64,000 bases of DNA. Origin: an uncultured Eisenbergiella sp. GTDB lineage: Bacteria > Bacillota > Clostridia > Lachnospirales > Lachnospiraceae. The notes beneath the pieces are model-generated. The model searched no databases. It was not told the DNA's origin and saw only the letters and a list, made by a program, of their open reading frames with translations. The position numbers were made by a program, and so were the translations under genes. The stretch spans positions 1-64,000 of the forward strand of contig CANQVD010000009.1 in the NCBI GenBank assembly GCA_947627215.1. The letters run 5' to 3'. Below are positions 34,323 to 43,515 of this stretch, piece by piece (position 1 is the stretch's first letter; the number at the start of each line of letters is the position of its first letter).

Positions 34323-34351
34323 TTGCTTTTGTTCGCCGCGCCATATAAAAT
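34323..34351 (+). promoter_or_regulatory. Promoter of the two-component system
   Basis: TTGCTT (34323-34328), 17-nt spacer, TAAAAT (34346-34351), 62 bp before the response regulator ATG. Confidence 0.6.
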
Positions 34352-34413
34352 GAGATTGATCCTTTTTTGATGAAGCCGGCCGGCGACAGACAATGACAGG
34401 GAGGAAACCCAGG

Positions 34414-35085
34414 ATGGCAGTATATAAGATCATGATCGTCGAAGATGATCCCGTGATACGCACGGAATTAAAAAACATGCTCCGCGGGAACGGCTATGAC
34501 GCGATAACGGTATCGGATTTCTCCCAAACGATCAATGAAGTCAGGGAACAGTCTCCGCACCTCATCCTGCTGGATATCCGGCTGCCCGGCAAAGACGGTT
34601 TTTCCCTGTGTTCCGAAATCCGCACGTTTTCCGATGTCCCCATCGTTTTCGTGACAGGCTGTAATACGGATATGGACGAGCTGAACAGCATCATGCTGGG
34701 CGGAGACGCCTATATCACAAAACCATACAATACGGCCATTCTGTTGGCGAAAATCGCTTCGCTTCTGAAACGGGCCTATCCGACCGGCAATCAGGAAGTC
34801 ATACCGTACCGGAATACATTGCTGCACCTGGAAAGCGGCAGGCTCGAATTTCACGGGCGGCAGATCGACCTCACAAAAACCGAGCTGAAGATCCTGTATT
34901 ATCTCTATAAGAACGCGGGAAAGATCTGCTCACGAAATGACCTGATCGATTTTCTCTGGGATAATCAGCTCTATGCGGATGATAACGCCCTGAGCGTAAA
35001 TGTCAACCGGATCCGCGACAAGCTGGCCTCCATCGGCCTGCGTGATTTCATTCAGACAAGACACCGGCAGGGGTACTCCATATGA
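34414..35085 (+). CDS. Response regulator, OmpR/PhoB family (BceR-like)
   Basis: A 223-residue regulator. The receiver has acidic pocket EDD (10-12), phospho-acceptor D54 in LILLDIRLPGKDG and the conserved Lys in YITKPYN. The winged-helix output domain ends NVNRIRDKLASIGL...TRHRQGYSI. The ATG at 34414 has GGGAGG upstream; the ATG at 34393 has no ribosome site. It overlaps the sensor kinase by 4 nt (ATGA). Together with the downstream ABC exporter it forms a BceRS-AB type peptide-antibiotic detoxification module. Confidence 0.92.
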   Translation: MAVYKIMIVEDDPVIRTELKNMLRGNGYDAITVSDFSQTINEVREQSPHLILLDIRLPGKDGFSLCSEIRTFSDVPIVFVTGCNTDMDELNSIMLGGDAYITKPYNTAILLAKIASLLKRAYPTGNQEVIPYRNTLLHLESGRLEFHGRQIDLTKTELKILYYLYKNAGKICSRNDLIDFLWDNQLYADDNALSVNVNRIRDKLASIGLRDFIQTRHRQGYSI

Positions 35086-36095
35086 ACGGAAAATTGTACT
35101 GGAAGCAGAAAATACCGCTCCTCATTCTGAACGGCGCCGGCATGGCGGCGCTGACCGTTTTTCTCTTATTGAACGGAATCAACAGCGACAGCCTGATCCT
35201 GATCTTATCCGTCTGGGGCGCGGTTTTGGCCGGGTATCTGACAGGGGCATACCTCCTCAGAAAATCGCAGATGGATGCGCTTTTGCGTTTAACTGAACAG
35301 CTTGAAGAACGTTATTTGCTCCCGGAGGTGATGGAGCGCCCTGCCCGGGCTGACGATCAGGTATTTTACCGGCTCCTGAAGCTGGTCGGGAAAGCCATGC
35401 TGGAGCAGGTCAGCGGGGCAAAACGGGAGCAGGCCGAATACAGAGAATATATCGAGCAGTGGATCCATGAGATCAAAACGCCCATCACCGCCATGAAGCT
35501 GATCTGCGAAAACCACAGATCGAATCTTTCCAAAGACCTGCTCGCGGAGCTTGAACAGATAACCCACTATACCGAGCAGGCCCTGTTTTATGCCAGGAGC
35601 GAACAACCGGAAAAGGATTATCTCGTGCGGGAGATCCGTCTTTTCGATGTCGTTCATCAGGCGATCGCGGAAAACAGGTATCTGCTCCGTCAGTACAGCG
35701 TGCAGATCGTCCTAACGGAAACCGACGACAGCGTGTATTCCGATGAAAAATGGCTGTGCTTTATCCTGGATCAGCTCATCGTCAATGCGGTCAAATACCG
35801 CACAGGATCGCCGAAGATCCGCTTTTATACAGAGCATGGCGGAAATGAAGTATCGCTGTGCATCGCGGACAACGGCATGGGGATCACCGCAGGCGACCTC
35901 CCCCGCATATTTGAAAAGGGCTTCACCGGGGAAAACGGACGAAGCGCCTCGCAGGACGCGACGGGTATCGGGCTTTATCTGTGCAAACGCCTGTGTGATA
36001 AGCTGGGGATTGGATTGACGGCAGCTTCCGATGAGGAAACGGTTTTCCAGCTTTCCTTCCATATCAATGATCTCGTCCATCAGGTGCAGGGCTGA
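35082..36095 (+). CDS. Intramembrane-sensing histidine kinase (BceS-like)
   Basis: A 337-residue kinase with only two helices (about 11-31 and 37-58) and almost no extracellular loop, the architecture of BceS-type sensors that read the state of their ABC partner. The H box is YIEQWIHEIKTPI (H129), followed by N box ILDQLIVNAVKY, G1 DNGMGI and G2 GTGIGLYL-like ATGIGLYLCK. It phosphorylates the preceding regulator. Confidence 0.92.
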   Translation: MNGKLYWKQKIPLLILNGAGMAALTVFLLLNGINSDSLILILSVWGAVLAGYLTGAYLLRKSQMDALLRLTEQLEERYLLPEVMERPARADDQVFYRLLKLVGKAMLEQVSGAKREQAEYREYIEQWIHEIKTPITAMKLICENHRSNLSKDLLAELEQITHYTEQALFYARSEQPEKDYLVREIRLFDVVHQAIAENRYLLRQYSVQIVLTETDDSVYSDEKWLCFILDQLIVNAVKYRTGSPKIRFYTEHGGNEVSLCIADNGMGITAGDLPRIFEKGFTGENGRSASQDATGIGLYLCKRLCDKLGIGLTAASDEETVFQLSFHINDLVHQVQG

Positions 36096-36105
36096 CGCCC
36101 TGCAC

Positions 36106-36172
36106 TTCTTACATTTTTGTCAGAACTTCGTAAGAAAAACCGATACAAACGACCGGGCGGTTCCGTTATAAT
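36106..36172 (+). promoter_or_regulatory. BceR-type operator and promoter of bceAB
   Basis: TTACATTTTTGTCA (36109-36122) fits the TnACA-N4-TGTnA pattern described for BceR-like regulators; a wider repeat TTCTTAC (36106-36112) / GTAAGAA (36130-36136) surrounds it. A good -10, TATAAT (36167-36172), has only a poor -35, as expected for an activator-dependent promoter. The 232-bp spacer contains no other feature. Confidence 0.65.
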
Positions 36173-36327
36173 ATTCGCGAAAGCAATAAGCCGCGCAAAT
36201 CCGGGAATGGGAAAACGGCTGCCTGCAGACGGATTCCCCAGGCGCCGGATTGACAGGGCGAACGCCCGCTGCCCAGGAAAACCGAAGGTTTTTCGATGTC
36301 AGCACCGCTTGGGAAGGAGTGCAGATC

Positions 36328-37095
36328 GTGTCAGAAATATTGCGTCTGGAGCATATTCAGAAATATTACGGCAATCAGGGGAACCTTACGAAAGCCATCG
36401 ACGACATCAGCTTTTCCGTCAGTGAGGGGGAGTTCGTGGGCATCATGGGCGCGTCCGGCTCCGGCAAGACAACGCTGCTGAACTGCATCTCCACGATAGA
36501 TACCGTCAGCGCGGGACATATCTATCTGGACGGGAACGACGTGACGGAGATCAAAGAAAAGGAACTGGCTCGGTTCCGCAGGGAAAATCTCGGCTTTATC
36601 TTTCAGGACTTCAATCTGCTGGACACGCTGACGATCTCCGAGAATATCGCTCTTGCCCTGACGATCAACCAGGTGCCTGCCTCCCGGATCGAGGGAAAAG
36701 TGGCGGAAATGGCCGGTACTCTGGGCATTACAGACATTCTGGACAAGTATCCCTGGCAGGTGTCCGGCGGGCAAAAGCAGCGCTGCGCCTGTGCCAGAGC
36801 CATTGTCAACAGGCCGAAGCTGATCCTTGCCGACGAACCCACCGGCGCGCTGGACAGCCATTCGTCCCAAATGCTTCTTGGCACCATGCAGCGTATTAAC
36901 GAGCAGTTGGGAGCAACGATCCTGATGGTAACGCATGACGCTTTTTCCGCCAGCTATGCGAACCGCATTTTGTTTTTACGGGATGGCAGGATCTTCACGG
37001 AAATCCTAAAAGGCTCCGATTCCCGAAAAGCATTTTTTGAAAAGATACTGAGTGTCCTCACCATGCTGGGAGGAGGTCAGGGCGATGTACGCTAA
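36328..37095 (+). CDS. bceA: ABC transporter ATPase (BceA-like)
   Basis: A 255-residue ATPase: Walker A GASGSGKTT (41-49), FQDFNLLDTLT Q-loop, signature VSGGQKQR, Walker B LILADEPTGALDS. The DEPTGALDS box and FQDFNLL are characteristic of BceA/MacB-type ATPases. The start is the GTG at 36328, with AAGGAG 8 nt upstream; an in-frame ATG at 36250 lacks a ribosome site. It overlaps bceB by 11 nt. Confidence 0.9.
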   Translation: MSEILRLEHIQKYYGNQGNLTKAIDDISFSVSEGEFVGIMGASGSGKTTLLNCISTIDTVSAGHIYLDGNDVTEIKEKELARFRRENLGFIFQDFNLLDTLTISENIALALTINQVPASRIEGKVAEMAGTLGITDILDKYPWQVSGGQKQRCACARAIVNRPKLILADEPTGALDSHSSQMLLGTMQRINEQLGATILMVTHDAFSASYANRILFLRDGRIFTEILKGSDSRKAFFEKILSVLTMLGGGQGDVR

Positions 37096-39181
37096 GCTTT
37101 TCCGGAACAACATCAAAAAAGCATTGCGGGACTATTGTCTCTATTTCTTCACCCTGGTCATCAGCAGCACCCTGTTTTTTGCCTTTCTCTCCCTGACCAG
37201 CAGCAGCAACGACATTCTGGGCGGCAGCGGGAACTACTCCCTCTCCCTGTTTCAAAATACGATCCGATATGCTGTGTTGGCAATATCCATTATATTTTTT
37301 GCCTTGATTCGGTATATCAACAGCTATATGCTGAAGCAGCGCAGCCGGGAATTTTCTGTCTATATGATCCTCGGCATGGAACAGCGAACCGCGGCAGGGC
37401 ATTTTTTCGGGGAGACATTTCTCTTTGGAACGGGCGCGGTGCTCCTGGGGTGCCTGACCGGAACCGTATTGTCCGGCGCCGTCACAGCCTTCGTCATGCG
37501 GACCATTACAGGGACCGGAGAATTTCGGTTTAGTTTTTATCCGGATACAATGGCCTTGACGATCCTGTTCTTTTGCGCGGCATTTCTTTTCGTGGGGCTC
37601 GCCAACAGCCGCAAAATCCGTAAAATAAAACTGATCGATCTGCTGAATGAAAACAGAAACGGCGAAAGCCGGAATACGGGAAAGAGAAATTATTTTCTTT
37701 CGGTTCTTATCACGATCTTATGCTTCGGGATTACCGGGGCAGTACTGGTCCAGTTCACCCGTCAAAACGGCGTCTACGCCGGAAATATTCCGGAGGAGAT
37801 CAGCAACCGTTTTCAGGCTGCGGCGATTGCTGCGGCCATCATCGGCATATTTTCCATGTATCATTCCGTCGTGTGGATCTTAGCGGTCATCCGGGGCCGG
37901 AAAAAATGGAAAAACCGCGGGACAAATTCCGTGCTGCTCGGGAACCTCTCTCAAAAGATTTACTCTACCGCGAAGATCCTTTCTATCTCGACCTTGGCGA
38001 TCACGATCTCACTGGTCGCATTTGTGATCATGCCGATCCTGGCCGAGATCTCCGTGGGCTTTCTGGACTACCGTATGCCCTATGACCTGATGATCTACAA
38101 TACCTATCGGTATATTGATGAAATAGACGACATCCCTCAGATCGATTATTCCTTTGTGGAGGATATTCTGGGGGAACATCATATCACAGTCTCGGAAGAG
38201 ATTTCCCAGCGCAGCTATTTTATATGGGAACGGGATTTTAATACGGTGGCCGAGAGAGAAAACTGGCGCGACTTGCCGAGGCTGGCTATGCGTATTTCCG
38301 ATTACAACCGTATGCGGGAAATGGCGGGGATAGAACCGATCCGTCTGGCCGAGGGTGAATTTTTCGTTCATCTTGATTATGAAATGGATAGGGACGCCTT
38401 CGAGGATTCTTTAGGCGGCGGCAGCAGGGCCATTCGCTTAGATGACGGGACGATTCTCAATCTGTCAGAGCCGGCAGTTTATAATGATCCATTGGGACAA
38501 TACCTGTTTCACTCTGACGATTCGATCCTCATCTTCCCGGATGACATTTGTCAGAAGCTACACCTGGCCTGCACCTGCTATTATGCCAATACCGGGGAAG
38601 CTATTCCGTACAGTCTCTGCGGCACCATCAGCGATGAGATTTCGGCCGCTTTCCACGATAGATATGCGTATTTGTTTGATCGGTACGAGACAAAATATCA
38701 GTCTGACAAAAATTATATGAGCTTTATCGGGCCGATCCGTTTCCGGACCCAGGAGCAGAACGACATTGCTTTGACCGCAACCAGCATGCGTCTTCTGGGA
38801 ATTTACACCGGCATCGTTTTCTTTATCATCTGTATGACCGTTCTGTCCCTGCATCTTACGACCGATACGGTCAGCCAGCGCGCCCAATACCGTACCTTAT
38901 TCCAGATCGGAACGGACCGGCAGAAAATCACAAAGATGGTGAGCAGACAGAGCGCCGTGTACTTTTTCCTGCCCTGCGCTACTGCCCTTGTCGCGGCCCT
39001 GCCGCTGATCTACTCCTTTATGGTCCGATATGGATATAAGGTATTTACCTATATCGGCAGCATTGGCTTCCGCTTTGGCGTATTGATCCCCTGTCTGCTG
39101 ATCCTTGTCATTCTCACCTGCTACTACGGGGCGGCGATCTATACGATCAAAAAGGATCTGGAGAATACGCTTGGCAGATAG
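37085..39181 (+). CDS. bceB: ABC transporter permease (BceB-like, FtsX family)
   Basis: A 698-residue membrane protein. Ten predicted helices and one large extracellular domain (about residues 330-555) give the BceB layout, with FtsX-like halves at each end (NNIKKALRDYCLYFFTL...; RTLFQIGTDRQKITKMVSRQSAVYFFLP). It removes peptide antibiotics such as bacitracin or lantibiotics from lipid II cycle targets and signals to BceS. The ATG at 37085 has GGAGGAGG upstream. The true substrate is unknown. A weak GC hairpin (39183-39196) follows the stop. Confidence 0.9.
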   Translation: MYAKLFRNNIKKALRDYCLYFFTLVISSTLFFAFLSLTSSSNDILGGSGNYSLSLFQNTIRYAVLAISIIFFALIRYINSYMLKQRSREFSVYMILGMEQRTAAGHFFGETFLFGTGAVLLGCLTGTVLSGAVTAFVMRTITGTGEFRFSFYPDTMALTILFFCAAFLFVGLANSRKIRKIKLIDLLNENRNGESRNTGKRNYFLSVLITILCFGITGAVLVQFTRQNGVYAGNIPEEISNRFQAAAIAAAIIGIFSMYHSVVWILAVIRGRKKWKNRGTNSVLLGNLSQKIYSTAKILSISTLAITISLVAFVIMPILAEISVGFLDYRMPYDLMIYNTYRYIDEIDDIPQIDYSFVEDILGEHHITVSEEISQRSYFIWERDFNTVAERENWRDLPRLAMRISDYNRMREMAGIEPIRLAEGEFFVHLDYEMDRDAFEDSLGGGSRAIRLDDGTILNLSEPAVYNDPLGQYLFHSDDSILIFPDDICQKLHLACTCYYANTGEAIPYSLCGTISDEISAAFHDRYAYLFDRYETKYQSDKNYMSFIGPIRFRTQEQNDIALTATSMRLLGIYTGIVFFIICMTVLSLHLTTDTVSQRAQYRTLFQIGTDRQKITKMVSRQSAVYFFLPCATALVAALPLIYSFMVRYGYKVFTYIGSIGFRFGVLIPCLLILVILTCYYGAAIYTIKKDLENTLGR

Positions 39182-39347
39182 CGGGCCGGGGGGCCCTTTC
39201 ACAGCATGGATGATTGAAAATTACACACCTGATCTCATATACGCTTATGAATGTTCCGTCTCTTCGATCGGCTTGCCAATAAGCCGTATTTTAAGAAATA
39301 CACTAAGAAAACCTGCAGCATCAGCCGGTCACTCCGTTTACATCGCC

Positions 39348-39393
39348 TTGACAGGAGGATAACATTGTACTAAAATAAATTATACTTTATTTT
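39348..39393 (+). promoter_or_regulatory. Promoter and dyad before the DUF4143 ATPase
   Basis: TTGACA (39348-39353), 17-nt spacer, TAAAAT (39371-39376). A perfect AT-only dyad AAAATAAA-TTATAC-TTTATTTT (39372-39393) overlaps the -10 and start, a strong operator candidate. The ATPase ATG follows at 39411. The upstream 39182-39347 stretch holds nothing I can assign. Confidence 0.72.
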
Positions 39394-39410
39394 GGACAAG
39401 GTTTTTCATA

Positions 39411-40637
39411 ATGCAGTATATTGAACGTGAATTAGAACGAAAATTCTTAAGCATGGCCGGAGTGTTCAAAGCGGTTATGGTGGTGGGCGCGCGGCAGGTC
39501 GGCAAGTCCACCATGCTGCGCCGATTGGCGGACCGGCAGGGACGTCAGTGCGTCACGATGGACGACCAGCAGACGAGGGAGCTTGCGAGAAACGATCCAA
39601 AGCTGTTCTTCCAAACCTTTAAGCCCCCGCTCTTAATCGACAAGGCGCAGAAAGCCCCGGAGCTGTTTGAAACGATCAAAATCATCTGCGACAATACCGA
39701 GGAACGGGGACTGTTCTGGCTCACCGGATCCCAGAGCAGGAGGCTTGTCCGGCGAGCGGGCGATTCCCTCGCCGGGAGGATCTGCGTCCTGAAAATGTAC
39801 AGCTTATCGCAGCGGGAGCTGCTCGGGATCCGCCCAAAGGACAGCCTGGACTTTTCCCTGGACGCCCTGCAAAAAAGAAGCAGACTGTTTCCGGAAAACA
39901 ACATTTGCGACACTTTTGAGCATATCTGGCGCGGCGGCCTTCCTGACGTTCAGGCACTGGACGAAGAACAGCTTCGGGAATACTTCAACTCCTACATTGA
40001 AACCTACCTGATGCGGGATGCGGTGGACGATAACGGAATCACGGACACGGAAGGATTCCGCAAATTCTTACGCGCCTGCGCTGCTTTCAGCGGACAGCTC
40101 TTAAATTATAACGACCTCGCTGTTTCGGCGGACGTGTCCGGCGTCACGGCAAAGGAATGGGTCAAAGTGCTGCAGTCCATGGGGATCGTTCATCTGCTGG
40201 AACCGTATTCTTCCAATGCATTAAAGCGGCTTGTCAAGACACCAAAGCTTTACTTCTGCGATACCGGGCTATGCGCCTATCTGTCCTCATGGACAGGAAG
40301 GGACGTCCTGATGAACGGCGCGGCGGCGGGACACTTTTATGAAAACTATGTGGTCGGCGAGCTGCTTCGCAACTACACCTACGGAAAAGAGAGCGTCAAC
40401 CTCAACTTCTACCGGGACAAAGGGCAGAAAGAAATCGACCTTGTGATCGAAAAGGATAACATCCTCCATCCGTTGGAGATCAAAAAAGGAACCGCCCCGG
40501 ATAAGCGGGCTGTCAGAACGTTTTCCGTCCTTGCCGCCGCGGGAAAAAAGCTGGGGAACGGCGGCGTGGTCTGCATGGCCGACGCCCCGTTCCCCATAGA
40601 TGAAAACAACTGCTATATTCCTTCCAACATCCTGTGA
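39411..40637 (+). CDS. AAA ATPase with DUF4143 domain, altered Walker B
   Basis: A 408-residue protein: N-terminal AAA-type domain with Walker A GARQVGKST (26-34), sensor-like FWLTGSQS, and a C-terminal DUF4143/PD-(D/E)XK-like half (LYFCDTGLCAYLSSW..., FYENYVVGELLRN, KEIDLVIEKDNILHPLEIKKG). These DNA-related ATPases are common accessory genes of unknown role. Odd: Walker B reads PLLIDKAQ (73-80) where the family normally has LLIDEAQ/LIDEIQ, so the catalytic Glu is Lys78 (AAG for GAG). ATP binding may remain while hydrolysis is lost. The C-terminal DLVIE...LEIKKG motif resembles an intact nuclease site. Confidence 0.85.
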   Translation: MQYIERELERKFLSMAGVFKAVMVVGARQVGKSTMLRRLADRQGRQCVTMDDQQTRELARNDPKLFFQTFKPPLLIDKAQKAPELFETIKIICDNTEERGLFWLTGSQSRRLVRRAGDSLAGRICVLKMYSLSQRELLGIRPKDSLDFSLDALQKRSRLFPENNICDTFEHIWRGGLPDVQALDEEQLREYFNSYIETYLMRDAVDDNGITDTEGFRKFLRACAAFSGQLLNYNDLAVSADVSGVTAKEWVKVLQSMGIVHLLEPYSSNALKRLVKTPKLYFCDTGLCAYLSSWTGRDVLMNGAAAGHFYENYVVGELLRNYTYGKESVNLNFYRDKGQKEIDLVIEKDNILHPLEIKKGTAPDKRAVRTFSVLAAAGKKLGNGGVVCMADAPFPIDENNCYIPSNIL

Positions 40638-40643
40638 CCGAAA

Positions 40644-40702
40644 GCGGCGCGAGGAGAACGGGCAATCTGACACCCCGGAGCATCATCGCGCCGCCGGTTT
40701 TC
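40644..40702 (+). terminator. Long-stem hairpin after the DUF4143 ATPase
   Basis: GCGGCGCGA (40644-40652) pairs with TCGCGCCGC (40686-40694) across a long loop, followed by CGGTTTT. It lies between two convergent genes; the wide loop makes it a moderate terminator candidate. Confidence 0.45.
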
Positions 40703-40705
40703 CCG

Positions 40706-41047
40706 TTAGGATTTCAGCCTCAGGGCCTCCACGAGCATGTGATAAATGGCCAGTTGATCCGCTTCGGCAAGCCCTTCCAGAAGTTGATTGATCTGATTCA
40801 TGGCGCAGAAGCTTCCGGCCTCCGTATCATCCGGCATGATGCCGTAAAGAAGCTGATCCATTGTGATCTGAAGCCCGCGGCAGATGCTTTGAATGGATGC
40901 CAGCGTGGCGTTCTTCTCTCCGCGCTCCAGTTGCCCTATGTATGCGGGATGCAGACCGCATTTTTCTGCCAGCTCCCCCTGACTGAGATGCCGCATTTTC
41001 CGAAATTCCCGGATTCTTTTCCCAATGAGCTGCAATAATTCTGACAT
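40706..41047 (-). CDS. XRE-family transcriptional regulator
   Basis: A 113-residue protein with an N-terminal Cro/CI helix-turn-helix (IGKRIREFRKMRHLSQGELAEKCGLHPAYIGQLERG) and a short helical tail. The ATG at 41047 has TAGGAG upstream; the longer frame is spurious. It lies at the downstream edge of the EPS locus, 141 bp after ugd. Target unknown; it could act on the EPS genes or be independent. Confidence 0.85.
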   Translation of the reverse strand: MSELLQLIGKRIREFRKMRHLSQGELAEKCGLHPAYIGQLERGEKNATLASIQSICRGLQITMDQLLYGIMPDDTEAGSFCAMNQINQLLEGLAEADQLAIYHMLVEALRLKS

Positions 41048-41188
41048 GAATTTTCTCCTACTGCGTGGTCCTCTGCCCGGCGCGCCGCCGTTTCCCAATA
41101 CCTGCCCCTTCCCAGCCTGGGCTTCAGCCGACGCTCCCGATGATGGCCGCTTCCCATGCCCCGAACTGTCCTTTCCCATCCCCGGCTT

Positions 41189-42400
41189 TCAGTCAACAGC
41201 AAAAATATCCCTCGTGTACACTTTCTCCTGTACGCACTGCAGCTCCGGCGTCATCCGATTGGCGAGGATCAGGGCGCTTCGCTTCGCAAACACATCGAAA
41301 TCCCGGATCACTTCACACCCCGCGAACCCGTCCGCATCCAGCGTTGGTTCATAGATCACCACGGAACACGCTTGGTCCGCCCGCAAAAAACGGATCACGT
41401 CCTGAATCGCAGACTGCCTGAAATTGTCCGAACCGGCCTTCATGATCAGGCGATAGATGCCGATGATACGGGATTTTCCACCGTGTTCGGCGCCTTTGAC
41501 CTTCTGCAAAGCCCGTTCTGCTATATACTTTTTCCGGGTCGTGTTGGAGGCCACGATGGCCGCGATCAGATCGCCCGGTATCCCGTCATAATCCGCCAGA
41601 AGCTGCTTCGTGTCCTTCGGCAGACAGTATCCTCCGTATCCGAACGAGGGATTATTGTAATGCGAACCGATCCGCGGGTCGAGGCCAACGCCCTGAATAA
41701 TGGATTTCGCGTCCAACCCCTTCATCTCCGCATAGGTGTCCAGCTCGTTGAAATACGCCACCCTGAGGGCAAGGTACGTATTGGCGAACAGCTTTACCGC
41801 CTCCGCTTCCGTGGGGGACATGATCAGGACATCCACATCCGTTTTCTTCGCGGCCTGCTTCAGAAGCCCGGAAAAGACCCCGGCCTGCTCCAGCGCCTCC
41901 GCATCCTCCCCGTCCGCGCCCACAATGATCCGGGACGGGTACAGATTGTCATAAAGCGCCCGGCCCTCCCGCAAGAACTCCGGGGAAAAGAGGATATGGC
42001 CTGTCCCATGCGCTTCCTGCATGCGCCGGGTAAATCCGATGGGGACGGTGGACTTTACCACGATATACGCCTTCGGATTTGTCTCAAGGGCCTGCGCGAT
42101 CACGGATTCCACGGAGGATGTATTGAAATAGTTCCTATCCGGGTCATAGTCGGTGGGCGTGGAAACGACCACAAAATCCGCCTTCCGGTAAGCGGAGACC
42201 GCGTCCATGGTCGCGGTCAGTGACAGCTTCCCTCCCGCAAGGTACTCCTCGATCTCCCTATCCTGAATCGGGGACTGCCCCCTGTTGATCCTGTCTACCT
42301 TTTCCGGCACGATGTCTACGGCGCTGACCGTATTCTGCTGCGCCAGCAAAACCGCCAGGGAAAGTCCCACATATCCCGTTCCAACCACTGTAATGTTCAT
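41189..42400 (-). CDS. ugd: UDP-glucose 6-dehydrogenase
   Basis: A 403-residue nucleotide-sugar dehydrogenase: NAD loop GTGYVGLSLA (7-16), STPTDYD, STVPIGFTRRM, SPEFLREGRALYDN, and the catalytic Cys in GYGGYCLPKDTKQL. It oxidises UDP-glucose to UDP-glucuronate, the substrate of the UDP-xylose synthase just upstream. Start at 42400 chosen because the Rossmann motif begins there; the ribosome site is poor. The related GDP-mannose dehydrogenase cannot be fully excluded, but the adjacent Uxs supports Ugd. Confidence 0.9.
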   Translation of the reverse strand: MNITVVGTGYVGLSLAVLLAQQNTVSAVDIVPEKVDRINRGQSPIQDREIEEYLAGGKLSLTATMDAVSAYRKADFVVVSTPTDYDPDRNYFNTSSVESVIAQALETNPKAYIVVKSTVPIGFTRRMQEAHGTGHILFSPEFLREGRALYDNLYPSRIIVGADGEDAEALEQAGVFSGLLKQAAKKTDVDVLIMSPTEAEAVKLFANTYLALRVAYFNELDTYAEMKGLDAKSIIQGVGLDPRIGSHYNNPSFGYGGYCLPKDTKQLLADYDGIPGDLIAAIVASNTTRKKYIAERALQKVKGAEHGGKSRIIGIYRLIMKAGSDNFRQSAIQDVIRFLRADQACSVVIYEPTLDADGFAGCEVIRDFDVFAKRSALILANRMTPELQCVQEKVYTRDIFAVD

Positions 42401-42455
42401 CTTCCTATGTACCCTGAATGTCTTCCCTTTCCGTCTTTTTTCGCTTCCTGTCTGT

Positions 42456-43394
42456 CTACAGGCGTTTTTTGAAATACGCAATCGTCGGTTCCAGTCCATC
42501 CGCCAATGAAATCGTCGGCTTCCAACCCAACTCTTTTTCCGCCAGATCGATCACCGGCCTGCGCTGCGTCGGATCATCCTGCGGCAGGGGCTTATGTACC
42601 AGCTTCGACGCAGAACCCGTCAGCTTCAGCACCAGTTCCGCCAGCTCCAGCATAGTGAATTCTCCTGGATTCCCCAGATTCACCGGCCCGGTAAAGCCGT
42701 CCCGGCTGTTCATCATGCGGAGCAGCCCTTCCACCAGATCGTCCACATAGCAGAAGCTGCGGGTCTGCTTCCCATCGCCGTAAATGGTGATATCCTCTCC
42801 CCGCAGCGCCTGCATGATGAAATTGGACACCACCCGGCCATCGTCCGGGCGCATCCGGGGCCCATAGGTATTGAAGATGCGCACGATCTTAATATCCACG
42901 CCCTCCTGACGGTGATAGTCGAAAAAGAGCGTCTCCGCCATCCGCTTGCCCTCGTCATAGCAGGAACGGATGCCGTTCGGATTCACATGCCCCCAATAGC
43001 TTTCCGGCTGCGGGTGAACCTCCGGGTCGCCGTAGACCTCGCTGGTGCTGGCCTGCAGAACCCTGGCCTTGCAATGCCTGGCCAGCTCAAGCACATTCAG
43101 GGCTCCCATCACGCCGGTCTTGGCGGTCTTGACCGGATCGAACTGATAATGGGGCGGACTGGCCGGGCAGGCCAGGTTGTAAATCTGGTCGCACTCCACA
43201 TAGATCGGCTCGATGACATCATGACGGATGAACTCAAAATGAAGGTTGCTCATCAGATGTAAAATGTTCTCTTTTCTGCCCGTGAACAGGTTGTCCAGGC
43301 AGATGACTTCATTGCCCTGGTTCAGCAGCTTTTCGCACAGGTGGGAACCGATGAAGCCGGCCCCGCCGGTGACCAGGATTCGTTTGTACGGCAT
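42456..43394 (-). CDS. UDP-glucuronate decarboxylase (UDP-xylose synthase)
   Basis: A 312-residue [13 protein letters not shown] (10-19), [17 protein letters not shown] (a Uxs hallmark), [11 protein letters not shown], catalytic Y146 and K150 in CYDEGKR, then [19 protein letters not shown]. It decarboxylates UDP-GlcA to UDP-xylose. The ATG at 43394 has AAGGAGA 7 nt upstream. A terminator-like hairpin separates it from the toxin-antitoxin cassette, so it and ugd may form their own unit. A decayed second copy lies at 44641-44775. Confidence 0.92.
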   Translation of the reverse strand: MPYKRILVTGGAGFIGSHLCEKLLNQGNEVICLDNLFTGRKENILHLMSNLHFEFIRHDVIEPIYVECDQIYNLACPASPPHYQFDPVKTAKTGVMGALNVLELARHCKARVLQASTSEVYGDPEVHPQPESYWGHVNPNGIRSCYDEGKRMAETLFFDYHRQEGVDIKIVRIFNTYGPRMRPDDGRVVSNFIMQALRGEDITIYGDGKQTRSFCYVDDLVEGLLRMMNSRDGFTGPVNLGNPGEFTMLELAELVLKLTGSASKLVHKPLPQDDPTQRRPVIDLAEKELGWKPTISLADGLEPTIAYFKKRL

Positions 43395-43420
43395 GATCAT
43401 TCTCCTTGTAAAATTTGAAA

Positions 43421-43495
43421 TTAAAAAATCCTGATATAAAGTACGCTTGTCTGTTTTCTTGTTTCTCAGACAATTTCATACTTTATATCAGGATT
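43421..43495 (-). terminator. Long hairpin terminator downstream of the HEPN gene
   Basis: The 17-nt arms 43427-43443 and 43479-43495 are perfect complements, and TTGTCTG/CAGACAA (43447-43453, 43467-43473) continues the stem around a 13-nt loop. On the minus strand it is followed by six T, so it should end transcription from the HEPN gene before uxs. Confidence 0.85.
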
Positions 43496-43515
43496 CTCTT
43501 GTCGTAACGGCTTTG

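Noticed and set aside
43421-43495. CRISPR-like or phage attachment repeat
   Set aside because: There are only two facing arms with a U-run, which is a terminator hairpin; no spacer array or integrase is present.
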